The notes under the pieces: generated by a model
Told to the model about the DNA's origin: nothing
Databases searched by the model: none
The model's input: only the letters and a program-made list of their open reading frames with translations
Program-made: the position numbers and the translations under genes
Part shown: positions 24,058 through 31,813 of the stretch, piece by piece
Layout of the letters: each line of letters opens with the position of its first letter
Position numbering within the stretch: the first letter of the stretch is position 1
DNA from: Bacteroides propionicigenes
GTDB taxonomy: Bacteria; Bacteroidota; Bacteroidia; Bacteroidales; Bacteroidaceae
Assembly: GCF_018390535.1 (NCBI RefSeq)
Contig: NZ_JAHBBW010000010.1
Coordinates: 1 to 64,000 of the forward strand
Length of the DNA stretch: 64,000 nucleotides
Direction of reading: 5' to 3'

Positions 24058-24390
24058 ATGTACACAGTCATTAAACGAATGGAAGTTTCGGCAGCTCACA
24101 GCCTGAAGCTTTCTTACCAGAGTAAATGTGAAAATCTGCACGGTCACAATTGGATAATCACAGTTTATTGCCGTTCCAAAGAGCTGAATGCCGATGGGAT
24201 GGTAGTCGATTTCAGCCATATCAAACAGGTGGTGAAAGAAAAACTGGACCACCGGAATATCAATGAAGTTCTTCCGTTTAATCCCACAGCCGAGAATATT
24301 GCGCGTTGGATATGCGACCGGATACCGACTTGCTTCAAGGTAGAAGTACAGGAGTCTGAGTCGAATATAGCCGTTTATGAGGAGGAGTGA
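24058..24390 (+). CDS. queD: 6-carboxy-tetrahydropterin synthase
   Basis: Second enzyme of queuosine precursor synthesis, converting 7,8-dihydroneopterin triphosphate to 6-carboxy-5,6,7,8-tetrahydropterin. It is 110 aa, the usual small size. Zinc ligands are H14 (SAAHSL), H28 and H30 (LHGHNW). The catalytic Cys is C24, and D64-H65 lie in KLDHRNINEV. It is followed directly by queE, and the pair is co-transcribed. queC and queF are not in this window. Confidence 0.93.
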   Translation: MYTVIKRMEVSAAHSLKLSYQSKCENLHGHNWIITVYCRSKELNADGMVVDFSHIKQVVKEKLDHRNINEVLPFNPTAENIARWICDRIPTCFKVEVQESESNIAVYEEE

Positions 24391-24401
24391 CAAGACCGCT
24401 T

Positions 24402-24947
24402 ATGAGAAAAATTAACGAGATATTTTATAGCTTGCAGGGAGAGGGATTTCATACGGGCACTCCGGCCGTTTTTGTCCGTTTCTCCGGTTGTAATCTGAAA
24501 TGCTCTTTTTGCGATACGCAACATGAAGAGGGAGTGTTGATGTCTGATAAAGAGATTTTGGCGGAAGTGGGGAAATATCCTGCGAGGACGGTGATACTGA
24601 CGGGTGGGGAACCCTCGCTCTGGATTGATCGTGAGTTTGTAGACCGTCTGCATCGGATAGGAAAGTATGTTTGTATCGAGACTAACGGGACGCATCCGTT
24701 GCCGGATAATATAGACTGGGTGACTTGCTCGCCCAAGCAAGGGGCAAAGGTGGAAATCTCTCGTATGGATGAAGTGAAGGTGGTGTACGAGGGACAGGAT
24801 ATTGCCGTATATGAGTCGCTTCCTGCCGGACACTTTTTTCTGCAACCTTGTTCTTGTAGCAATACCGCGGAAACTGTGGCGTGCGTAATGCAGCATCCTA
24901 AGTGGAGGTTGAGTTTGCAGACACATAAACTGATAGGTATTTCCTGA
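24402..24947 (+). CDS. queE: 7-carboxy-7-deazaguanine synthase (radical SAM)
   Basis: Third enzyme of the queuosine pathway, 181 aa. The iron-sulphur cluster Cys are C30, C34 and C37 in GCNLKCSFCDT (CX3CX2C). LQGEGFHTGTPAVFVRFSG before it and TGGEPSLW and IETNGTHPLP after it are typical of QueE. The ATG at 24402 (MRKINEIF) is the natural start. A GTG at 24387 overlaps the queD stop and would add five residues. A long inverted repeat at 25003-25044 ends the transcript. Confidence 0.93.
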   Translation: MRKINEIFYSLQGEGFHTGTPAVFVRFSGCNLKCSFCDTQHEEGVLMSDKEILAEVGKYPARTVILTGGEPSLWIDREFVDRLHRIGKYVCIETNGTHPLPDNIDWVTCSPKQGAKVEISRMDEVKVVYEGQDIAVYESLPAGHFFLQPCSCSNTAETVACVMQHPKWRLSLQTHKLIGIS

Positions 24948-25002
24948 ATGATAATTTTTGCGGAATAACGGTTGTATCGGATGTGAACACCGGGAGATAA
25001 AT

Positions 25003-25044
25003 AAGATAAGGTCATGTAAATGCTAATTTACATGACCTTATCTT
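25003..25044. terminator. 19-bp inverted repeat between queE and tRNA-Trp
   Basis: The arms 25003-25021 and 25026-25044 are perfectly complementary over 19 bp with a 4-base loop. It would terminate queE on the plus strand and the tRNA on the minus strand. Confidence 0.75.
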
Positions 25045-25046
25045 TG

Positions 25047-25119
25047 CACGGGAGGAGAGGCTCGAACTCCCGACACCCGGTTTTGGAGACCGGTGCTCTA
25101 CCAACTGAGCTACTCCCGT
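25047..25119 (-). tRNA. tRNA-Trp (CCA)
   Basis: On the minus strand the sequence folds as a full cloverleaf. The acceptor is ACGGGAG/CTCCCGT with discriminator G, the D-loop is AGCTCAGTTGGTAGAGC, the anticodon loop is CTCCAAA giving CCA, and the T-arm is GGGAGTTCGAGCCTCTC-like. It is 73 nt, without an encoded CCA tail. The anticodon reads UGG, tryptophan. Confidence 0.96.
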
Positions 25120-25194
25120 GTTTGCGGCTGCAAAGGTAATGGAAACTTTCAAATCTGCAAGTCCTTTGTCACTTTATTTTAAAGGAGAATTTGC

Positions 25195-25770
25195 TTATAG
25201 CATTTGTAGGTCCTGATACATAATGCGATAGGCTGCCGCTTTTTTTTCTAAAGCCAGCGGATAGGCTCTTGACGAAGAAGGCATACGATAGAGCCGCATG
25301 GGGCGATTTTCAAAAATGAATTCTGTAAAGTCTCCGACTTTGGGTTCTTTCAGTGAAAACAGTGCACAAAGCGTATCTGTGGCTTTTTGCCCCGTAGTAA
25401 CAATGGCCTTGCATTGTGGCAGTTGTTGCAACAATGCGGTTACATCGGTAGCCTGTACTACTTCAAGGAACTTATCGGATGCATTGTCCTGCAACCGTCG
25501 TACGGCAGTGGCTGTATCGAACAGTGCTATTCCTTTTTCGTTCAAAAAGTTGATGATACATTCTTTGCAAAAGGCTTTTCGGGATTTGTCTACAAAATAA
25601 TCTTTGTCATTGAAGAATAAGAGCCCCACAATGCGCCACATATCATTATTCCAGTTCGGATAATAAAATTCCATTGACCATCGCTTCTTTTGCGGCGGAA
25701 AACTCCCCAACATCAGCAAACGGGCATTGCCGGGGAGAAAAGGTTTTAAGGGATGCTGCTCTATTTCCAT
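25195..25770 (-). CDS. uracil-DNA glycosylase family protein
   Basis: A 191-residue protein of the uracil-DNA glycosylase fold, in the mismatch/hypoxanthine branch. RLLMLGSFPP supplies the first motif, and FYYPNWNNDMWRIVG the family-typical Y-P-x-N-x-F/W. AIVTTGQKA and RMPSSSRAYP give the later strands. It should excise deaminated or damaged bases. Two kilobases away lies the radical-SAM DNA-metabolism pair, whose partner protein is in some genomes fused to a UDG-like domain, so a link is possible. The family is fairly clear; the base removed is not. Confidence 0.75.
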   Translation of the reverse strand: MEIEQHPLKPFLPGNARLLMLGSFPPQKKRWSMEFYYPNWNNDMWRIVGLLFFNDKDYFVDKSRKAFCKECIINFLNEKGIALFDTATAVRRLQDNASDKFLEVVQATDVTALLQQLPQCKAIVTTGQKATDTLCALFSLKEPKVGDFTEFIFENRPMRLYRMPSSSRAYPLALEKKAAAYRIMYQDLQML

Positions 25771-25807
25771 AGAAAAAGCGTTTGCACTTGTTTGTCAAAA
25801 CTTTAGC

Positions 25808-26440
25808 TTATGCTTTTTCTTGTTCGTCACCCTTCTTTTTTGGCTCTTTCTTTGCCAGCATAACTACATTGTACACATACTCGGTCATCCACTGTTCCGA
25901 ATATCCCAGACGTTCTTTATACTGGCGGACAGTCATGGCCGTTTTGTGTACATCGTCTTTTTTCCAAACGGTCTTGGTGCAAACTTCGTGTACTGTTTTT
26001 TCGGTCATACTGCGTAGTGCGCCTTTAAAGATAGAGGGCATACGGAATTTCCATTGCATCAAGTTGCCCATTAACATCATCAGGTCGTTGGAAAAACCCT
26101 GATACATGAAAAGATAGCCTTGTACGTCATTCTGCGTGCGGCAGTGTTTTTTGACGGAAGCGTCAATTTCTTTAAAGAAGTTCTCGCTGATTCCGTAGTC
26201 CTGCATCAGCATCTTGCGGGAAGCAGCTTTTTCCGCTTGTCCCAGACGGCCGCCCTGTGTGGGGATTTTGAATAAACGTTTGAAATTAGCTACATCCGGT
26301 ACAAAGCGGATGTTGGTGATACCCAAGTTTGCGGCTATCACAGACTGGAAGTAGACGCGCGTCAATGAGACGAAGTCTTCCACATTTTTGGAAGAAACCT
26401 CTTCCGAATTCTTGTTAAATAGTTTGGCAAATATACCCAT
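25808..26440 (-). CDS. conserved protein of unknown function
   Basis: A 210-residue soluble, mainly helical protein that I do not recognise. The N-terminus MGIFAKLFNKNSEEVS is followed by a segment rich in aromatic and basic residues and a Lys/Glu-rich tail (KKEPKKKGDEQEKA). No signal peptide, membrane segment or catalytic motif is visible. A -7 box (TACCTTTG on the minus strand, 26468-26475) lies 28 bases before the start. Confidence 0.7.
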   Translation of the reverse strand: MGIFAKLFNKNSEEVSSKNVEDFVSLTRVYFQSVIAANLGITNIRFVPDVANFKRLFKIPTQGGRLGQAEKAASRKMLMQDYGISENFFKEIDASVKKHCRTQNDVQGYLFMYQGFSNDLMMLMGNLMQWKFRMPSIFKGALRSMTEKTVHEVCTKTVWKKDDVHKTAMTVRQYKERLGYSEQWMTEYVYNVVMLAKKEPKKKGDEQEKA

Positions 26441-26519
26441 GATGATAATTTTTCTAATTTACGGATGCAAAGGTAGTAAATAACTTGCTTTTTACCAGCA
26501 CTCCAACTCTTTTTCTACT

Positions 26520-27161
26520 TCATTTCAGCCTGAAGTGAAACTTATGTCCTTCGAATACGGGCTCTACAATGTCGTAGCGAATGAATTTTGCCAGTAAATG
26601 CTCTGCGGAACGGCGTGACAGATGTGCCAGACGACAATAACGATTCAGTGACAGCCGGTCGTTTTGTTCCAATAAATCAAGTAATAGCTGTTCCCTTTCG
26701 GTATATTCCATCAATTCTCCTTTGGGACTTTCACTTTGTTGCCAGATGCGCAGGTGTACCGGGGTGGCGAGTATGTTTTCATCTTTAATGCGCAGGTAGG
26801 CGAGGTACTTTCCGTCTTCGTCTTTGGCATAGACAGGCTTGCGTTCGCTTTCATCAATCTGCACGAGTAGCACGCTGCGGCCTTCTACCTGATAGGTCTG
26901 CATACTGTAATATACTTCCGGCCGGCAGTACAACCGGGCTGCCGCTTCTATCATATAATGTTCCTCGTCGGAGCGCACTCCGGCTATTTTTCCGTTGTCT
27001 TTTACACCGATAAGGAGACGCCCGCCGTTTGTATTTGAAAAGGCGGAGAGCGTCTTGGCAATTTTTCGCGCATCGGATATTTCGAACTTGAAATCCTGTT
27101 GCTGGTGCTCTCCTTCGGCTATGAGAGCATATATATATTGGGCATCAGTAAGCGTTTTCAT
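26520..27161 (-). CDS. AlbA_2/Schlafen-type putative DNA-binding protein
   Basis: A 213-residue protein. The first half is the AlbA_2 (Schlafen AAA_4) domain: EGEHQQQDFKFEISDARKIAKTLSAFSNTNGGRLLIGVKDNGKIAGV, with the conserved NTNGG and the G-V-x-D-x-G turn. The second half is a winged helix (TEREQLLLDLLEQNDRLSLNRYCRLAHLSRRSAEHLL) likely to bind DNA. It is probably a regulator; targets unknown. The -7 box at 27167-27174 is five bases before the ATG. Confidence 0.8.
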   Translation of the reverse strand: MKTLTDAQYIYALIAEGEHQQQDFKFEISDARKIAKTLSAFSNTNGGRLLIGVKDNGKIAGVRSDEEHYMIEAAARLYCRPEVYYSMQTYQVEGRSVLLVQIDESERKPVYAKDEDGKYLAYLRIKDENILATPVHLRIWQQSESPKGELMEYTEREQLLLDLLEQNDRLSLNRYCRLAHLSRRSAEHLLAKFIRYDIVEPVFEGHKFHFRLK

Positions 27162-27166
27162 ACCTG

Positions 27167-27174
27167 CAAAAGTA
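27167..27174 (-). promoter_or_regulatory. -7 box abutting the AlbA_2 gene start
   Basis: TACTTTTG on the minus strand ends five bases before the ATG at 27161, another candidate leaderless transcript. Confidence 0.45.
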
Positions 27175-27310
27175 GATAAAAAACACGTATGAGCCCTTTT
27201 TTGTGCCGATTTTGCGTATTATTTCAAAAAAAATATCGTTTTTCTGCATTTATTTCAAGAAAGAATGTATTTTTGTCGGACATTATTAACGAAGTAATTT
27301 AAAAAGGATT

Positions 27311-27487
27311 ATGAAAGAATTAGTTGAAAAAGTTGCAGAATTGTATGCAGCATTCGAGAAAGATGCAAAAGCTCAGTTGGAAAACGGTAACAAGGCAGCC
27401 GGTACTCGTGCACGTAAGGCTTCTTTGGAAATCGAAAAGACAATGAAAGAATTCCGTAAGGCATCTTTGGAAGCTTCTAAGAAGTAA
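27311..27487 (+). CDS. histone H1-like nucleoid protein
   Basis: A 58-residue Lys/Ala-rich helical protein: MKELVEKVAELYAAFEKDA followed by KAQLENGNKAAGTRARKAS and a basic end. It matches the small Hc1/H1-like proteins (PF07432) found in Bacteroidetes. It should bind DNA non-specifically and help organise the nucleoid. A -7 box (TATTTTTG, 27268-27275) precedes it and a strong terminator follows, so it is a single-gene unit, and probably highly expressed. Confidence 0.85.
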   Translation: MKELVEKVAELYAAFEKDAKAQLENGNKAAGTRARKASLEIEKTMKEFRKASLEASKK

Positions 27488-27514
27488 GAGAAAACGCAGA
27501 TTTAATGCTGTGAA

Positions 27515-27540
27515 AGACTGCCGTCCGGCGGTCTTTTTTT
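27515..27540 (+). terminator. terminator of the H1-like gene
   Basis: AGACTGCCG pairs with CGGCGGTCT (one G-T pair) and is followed by a run of T, 27 bases after the stop codon. Confidence 0.8.
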
Positions 27541-27577
27541 TTCTATACACAACTCTTTTTGTATAGATAAGTCGTAG

Positions 27578-28849
27578 ATGGACGAGAATGTATTGAATAA
27601 GTTGAAGATATTGGCGGAGTCGGCAAAATATGATGTATCTTGCTCTTCCAGCGGCACTGTGCGCTCCAATAAGGCGGGCATGGTGGGCAATACTGTGGGC
27701 GGATGGGGCATCTGCCACAGCTTTGCAGAAGATGGACGCTGTATTTCGTTGCTGAAGGTGATGTTGACGAATTACTGCATATACGATTGCGCCTATTGCA
27801 TCAACCGCCGCAGTAACGACTTGCCCCGTGCCACACTTTCCGTCAGCGAGCTTGTGGACTTGACAATGGAGTTCTATCGCCGCAATTATATAGAAGGGCT
27901 TTTCTTGAGTAGCGGTGTGGTGCGCAATCCCGATTATACAATGGAACGGTTGGTGCGCGTGGCCAAAGACCTTCGTACCATTCATCGCTTCAACGGCTAT
28001 ATCCATTTGAAAAGCATTCCCGGAGCCAGTCGCGAGTTGGTGAACGAAGCCGGACTTTATGCCGATCGTCTCAGTGTTAATGTAGAAATTCCCAAAGAAG
28101 AAAACCTTAAAATGCTTGCTCCGGAGAAAGACCATAAAAGTGTGTTTACTCCGATGCGATACATCCAGCAAGGTGTTTTGGAGAGTGCGGAAGAACGCAA
28201 GAAGTATCGCCACGCACCCCGTTTCGCCCCGGCAGGACAGAGTACGCAAGTGATTGTGGGGGCTACCGCCGAAACGGACAAAGATATTCTTTCCCTTTCA
28301 TCGGCTCTTTATCAGCGTCCTACAATGCGGCGTGTCTATTATTCCGGATATATCTCGGTGAATATGTATGACAAGCGCCTTCCGGCCCTGAAGCAGCCGC
28401 CTTTAGTGCGTGAGAACCGGCTTTATCAGGCAGACTGGTTGCTGCGTTTCTATCAGTTCAAGGTAGATGAGATTGTAGATGACGCTTACCCGGATTTGGA
28501 CTTGGAGATAGATCCGAAACTGTCGTGGGCATTACGCCATCCCGAACAGTTTCCTGTTGACGTCAATAAGGCGGATTATGAAATGATACTTCGCATACCG
28601 GGCATCGGTGTGAAATCGGCGCGGTTGATAGTCGCTTCCCGTCGTTTTTCCAAATTAGGATTTTATCAGTTGAAGAAGATGGGCGTGGTGATGAAAAAAG
28701 CGCAGTATTTCATAACGTGCAGTGAACTTCCTATGCGTACGGTCAATGAAATGACTCCGCAAGGGGTGCGCAACCTGTTGGTGCAGAAGTCTAAAAAGAA
28801 ATACGATGACAGGCAGTTGACACTTAATTTTGGAGAAGAAGGAGAATGA
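27578..28849 (+). CDS. putative DNA modification/repair radical SAM protein
   Basis: A 423-residue enzyme of the radical-SAM group known from TIGR03916 (radical SAM protein linked to a UDG-like partner). The cluster Cys are C67, C71 and C74 (CIYDCAYC, CX3CX2C). GICHSFAEDGRCISLLK before it and LFLSSGV and HLKSIPGA after it are group-typical. The C-terminal region holds a helix-hairpin-helix DNA-binding motif (RIPGIGVKSARLIVASRR, near residue 350). Its reaction is not known to me; repair or modification of DNA is inferred from the HhH domain and the partner gene. The partner starts at 28846, overlapping the stop by four bases. Confidence 0.88.
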   Translation: MDENVLNKLKILAESAKYDVSCSSSGTVRSNKAGMVGNTVGGWGICHSFAEDGRCISLLKVMLTNYCIYDCAYCINRRSNDLPRATLSVSELVDLTMEFYRRNYIEGLFLSSGVVRNPDYTMERLVRVAKDLRTIHRFNGYIHLKSIPGASRELVNEAGLYADRLSVNVEIPKEENLKMLAPEKDHKSVFTPMRYIQQGVLESAEERKKYRHAPRFAPAGQSTQVIVGATAETDKDILSLSSALYQRPTMRRVYYSGYISVNMYDKRLPALKQPPLVRENRLYQADWLLRFYQFKVDEIVDDAYPDLDLEIDPKLSWALRHPEQFPVDVNKADYEMILRIPGIGVKSARLIVASRRFSKLGFYQLKKMGVVMKKAQYFITCSELPMRTVNEMTPQGVRNLLVQKSKKKYDDRQLTLNFGEEGE

Positions 28850-29619
28850 ACCTGTTTATATTCGATAATACTTTTGAGGGATTGCTGACTGCTGTTTTTG
28901 AGGCTTATTCCCGTCGCAGCTTTCCGGATGTTTTGTTGGCGGAGGGAGAGCCGTTTCCTTTATTCTATGATGAGGTTTTTACTGTGGTTTCCGATGAAGA
29001 GAAATCGGGCAGGGTTTGGCGTGGTTTACAGAAAAAACTATCTTCATCCGCTTTGTCCTGTCTTGCACAATGCTGGCTGGCGGAGGAGCCGGAAACGGCA
29101 TCACTCTTGTTTCGCTATATCTGCAAGGCAATAGATGCTCCCCGTTCCATTGAAACTAATTTTGCAGACCCCGATGTTTTGGAATTTTCGCGTATGTGGA
29201 AGCGGGTGGATTGGGAACGCATACGGATGTTGCAATTCATTCGTTTCCAAAAAGCGGCGGACGGCACTTATTTCGCTGCCGTAGAACCGGAGAAAAACGC
29301 ACTCCCCCTGATAACGGGGCATTTTAGAGACCGATTTGCCGACCAGCGTTGGCTGATATACGACATCAAGCGTGCCTACGGTTATTATTATGACTTGAAA
29401 GAGGTGCGCGAAGTTACCTTCGGCGAGGACAGCCAAGAAGGGCACCTTGTGACGGGTATGTTGGACGAAAGCCTTATGGACAAAGACGAGAAACTCTTTC
29501 AACAACTTTGGAAAACCTATTTCAAGGCAATCTGCATCAAAGAAAGGCTGAATCCCCGTAAGCACAGGCAGGATATGCCTGTGCGCTATTGGAAGTATCT
29601 GACGGAGAAACAGACTTAA
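28846..29619 (+). CDS. DNA metabolism partner of the radical SAM protein (DUF4130 type)
   Basis: A 257-residue protein of the TIGR03915 type, whose members occur next to the radical SAM protein above. It begins with FDNTFEGLLTAVFEAYSRRSFPDVL and contains MWKRVDWERIRMLQFIRFQKAADGTYFAAVEPEKNALPL split over its middle, then HFRDRF. It ends with LNPRKHRQDMPVRYWKYLTEK. In other organisms this domain is sometimes fused to a uracil-DNA-glycosylase-like domain, which is absent here. The 4-base overlap with the upstream gene implies coupled translation and a joint function. Confidence 0.85.
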   Translation: MNLFIFDNTFEGLLTAVFEAYSRRSFPDVLLAEGEPFPLFYDEVFTVVSDEEKSGRVWRGLQKKLSSSALSCLAQCWLAEEPETASLLFRYICKAIDAPRSIETNFADPDVLEFSRMWKRVDWERIRMLQFIRFQKAADGTYFAAVEPEKNALPLITGHFRDRFADQRWLIYDIKRAYGYYYDLKEVREVTFGEDSQEGHLVTGMLDESLMDKDEKLFQQLWKTYFKAICIKERLNPRKHRQDMPVRYWKYLTEKQT

Positions 29620-29622
29620 TCC

Positions 29623-30603
29623 TTAGTTTATCACCCAGTCCCTGTTATGGGGAATGGTCTTGCGCGGGTCGTAGTGCATTCCGGCTTGTGTCGGTATTTT
29701 CAGGATATATGTACGTCCGCTTTTGTTCATCAGTGAAGTGTCTCGCAGCCAGGGGTTGGCGTCTTTCAGCTGTGCATAGGTGATGCCTTTGCTTTTGGCG
29801 AATTGTGCCAAGTTGGCTATTCCGGTAGTGACTTTCACTTCTGTGTAAGGGATGACCGGATAGAGATGCTCGCGTTTCAGTAAGAATCCGTATTGCTGCG
29901 GGTTGCCGATAACAGACTTTGCCGCCAACAGGCGGAACATATAGCGTGAGGTTTCTTCCACCAGCCAAAGGTCCACAGCCTGACTTACCATTTGCTTTTC
30001 CAGTTGCGTGGAGATACGTCCTTGTCCGGCATTGTAGGCGGCGGCTACGCAGAGCCAGTTACCGTATTTGGCATAGGCTTCTTTCAGATACTTGCAGGCG
30101 GCTTTCGTCTCTTTCTCCACGTGATAGCGTTCGTCGATATTATTGTTTACTTCCAAGCCGAACTCGCGTCCTGTGCCGGGCATGAACTGCCACATTCCGG
30201 CGGCACCGGCGGGTGATTTGGCAAGCGGGTTAAGGGCGCTTTCTATTACGGCAAGATACTTGAAATCATCCGGTATGCCGTTTATTTTTAATATAGGTTC
30301 TATGATGGGGAAGTAGCGGTTGGCACGCTTTACGGTGAGCATTGTGGTGGAATGCATATAAGTGAATGACATCAGTTCGCGGTCCATACGCTCGCGGTGG
30401 TCGTAGCGTAGCAAGTCCACTTCTTGTCCGGCAAAGGTAATTTTGGCAGGTACGGCAGGGGAAGTGACACAATAGGGTACTTCCGATTTAACCGACTGTT
30501 GCTCAGAATTCAGCACACTGCTTCCGAAGAGGAAGGGCAGTGAAGCACCTGTACATAAGGCAACTGTGGCTGTAAGCATCATATATTTGGCATTTCTTTT
30601 CAT
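29623..30603 (-). CDS. lytic transglycosylase (SLT domain)
   Basis: Peptidoglycan-cleaving enzyme of 326 aa with an N-terminal signal peptide (MKRNAKYMMLTATVALCTGASLP). The SLT domain has YLAVIESALNPLAKSPAGAAGMWQF, with catalytic E121, then AACKYLKEAYAKYGNWLCVAAAYNAG. The C-terminal third resembles a weak LysM-like wall-binding repeat (ITYAQLKDANPWLRD). It is MltD-like in layout. It converges on the DNA-metabolism gene with three bases between stops and lies 40 bases downstream of an SDR gene, probably at the end of an operon that begins with the histidine kinase at 33688. Confidence 0.9.
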   Translation of the reverse strand: MKRNAKYMMLTATVALCTGASLPFLFGSSVLNSEQQSVKSEVPYCVTSPAVPAKITFAGQEVDLLRYDHRERMDRELMSFTYMHSTTMLTVKRANRYFPIIEPILKINGIPDDFKYLAVIESALNPLAKSPAGAAGMWQFMPGTGREFGLEVNNNIDERYHVEKETKAACKYLKEAYAKYGNWLCVAAAYNAGQGRISTQLEKQMVSQAVDLWLVEETSRYMFRLLAAKSVIGNPQQYGFLLKREHLYPVIPYTEVKVTTGIANLAQFAKSKGITYAQLKDANPWLRDTSLMNKSGRTYILKIPTQAGMHYDPRKTIPHNRDWVIN

Positions 30604-30642
30604 CTTGGTTGTTTTTGGGTTTATTGGCGTGAAGATACGAAA

Positions 30643-31368
30643 TCAATTTTTTATAGGCAACCGTTCCCACAACCAACGTGGAATCATTCGCCAGAAGAAT
30701 ACCAATAGGCGGTAGCGTCTGTCAATGATTGCTACCCGTTTTCTCCGTTTCAATGCCCGGACGATGTGCCGCGCCACTTTATCAGCGTTCATCAGCATTG
30801 GATACTTGCCGTTCCGTAGCAAGTCCGTTGCTACGAAACCCGGACGGATGTCCGTGAATCGGATATTAAGATGCTGCATCCGTGAGAGTTGCGCCAGAGC
30901 GTCGATATATGTATTTTGAAATCGCTTGGTGGCGGAGTAGGCGGGTGCAACTCCTAATCCCTTAGTGCCGGCTATGGAACTGATTACAGCGATATATCCG
31001 CCATCCGTTTTCTTGAAATAATCGAAAGCGGCGGTTATCATTCGAGTGAAACCCTCGACGTTGGTGCGTGCGGTATGTAGTTCAATTTCCGGTTCCAAGT
31101 TCCTATTCTGATAGCCCACACCGGAGCTGAGGAAAAACAAGTCCATACCGCCCAAGCGGCTTATCAGTTCATTGAGATGTAGGACGGCATCTTCTTTTGT
31201 TACGTCGAGGCATTGTATCTCTATTTGTCCGGGATAGGCTTGCTGCATATTCTGCAGGGCGTTTTCGCGCCTGCCGGCAATGCCTATATACCAGCCTTGC
31301 TGCACAAATAAGTGCGCTACTTCTTGTCCGATACCCGAGGTGGCTCCTATGATGATGGCTCTTTTCAT
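30643..31368 (-). CDS. SDR family oxidoreductase
   Basis: Short-chain dehydrogenase of 241 aa. The NAD(P)-binding motif is GATSGIGQ at residues 8-15. The catalytic SSIAG Ser precedes the YSATK motif (Tyr and Lys spaced by four). SSGVGY replaces the usual NNAG. The C-terminal VFFWRMIPRWLWERLP looks membrane-associating. Substrate unknown. It starts nine bases after the YjbQ-family gene and is likely co-transcribed. Confidence 0.88.
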   Translation of the reverse strand: MKRAIIIGATSGIGQEVAHLFVQQGWYIGIAGRRENALQNMQQAYPGQIEIQCLDVTKEDAVLHLNELISRLGGMDLFFLSSGVGYQNRNLEPEIELHTARTNVEGFTRMITAAFDYFKKTDGGYIAVISSIAGTKGLGVAPAYSATKRFQNTYIDALAQLSRMQHLNIRFTDIRPGFVATDLLRNGKYPMLMNADKVARHIVRALKRRKRVAIIDRRYRLLVFFWRMIPRWLWERLPIKN

Positions 31369-31377
31369 AGGCAGGGG

Positions 31378-31788
31378 TTATCCAATGACGGTTGCTACGA
31401 TTTTTCTTCCACCGCCTCGGTTGCGGAACTCGCAAAGATAGATACCCTGCCAAATGCCCATATTCATCCGTCCATTAGTAATAGGGATGGTAAGGGAGGC
31501 TCCGACAATGGTGGATTTGGCATGCGCCGGCATATCGTCATCACCCTCGCAGGTATGCTCATAGTAGGGTTCACGTTCTTTTACAAGGCGGTTGAAGATG
31601 GCTTCCATATCTGTCTGCACATCCGGATCGGCATTCTCGTTGATGGAGAGTGCAGCGCTTGTGTGCTTGATAAACAAGTGTAATAATCCGGTTGGCGGCA
31701 ACGGTGGCAGGTTGCGTGCTATTTCTTCCGTAACCAGATGAAAACCGCGTCGGTGAGGGGTGAGGGTAAATTCTTTCTGTGTTATCAT
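31378..31788 (-). CDS. YjbQ/UPF0047 family protein
   Basis: A 136-residue single-domain protein of the YjbQ family (PF01894). It has GLLHLFIKHTSAALSINENADPDV, then YEHTCEGDDDMPAHAKSTIVG and GIWQGIYLCEFRN, all highly conserved. Some members can substitute weakly for thiamine-phosphate synthase, but the true role is unknown. It sits between the histidine kinase (25 bases upstream) and the SDR gene. Confidence 0.92.
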   Translation of the reverse strand: MITQKEFTLTPHRRGFHLVTEEIARNLPPLPPTGLLHLFIKHTSAALSINENADPDVQTDMEAIFNRLVKEREPYYEHTCEGDDDMPAHAKSTIVGASLTIPITNGRMNMGIWQGIYLCEFRNRGGGRKIVATVIG

Positions 31789-31813
31789 ATTTTTCTCTTT
31801 CTCTGTATTTCGT

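Noticed and set aside
25039..25046. Plus-strand -7 box TATCTTTG antisense to tRNA-Trp
   Set aside because: It lies inside the 19-bp inverted repeat of the terminator and has no -33 element, so it is likely a chance match.
27320..28249. 309-residue minus-strand reading frame opposite the H1-like and radical-SAM genes
   Set aside because: It is antisense to two well-supported genes, has a His/Cys/Phe-rich composition typical of a shadow frame and no family resemblance.
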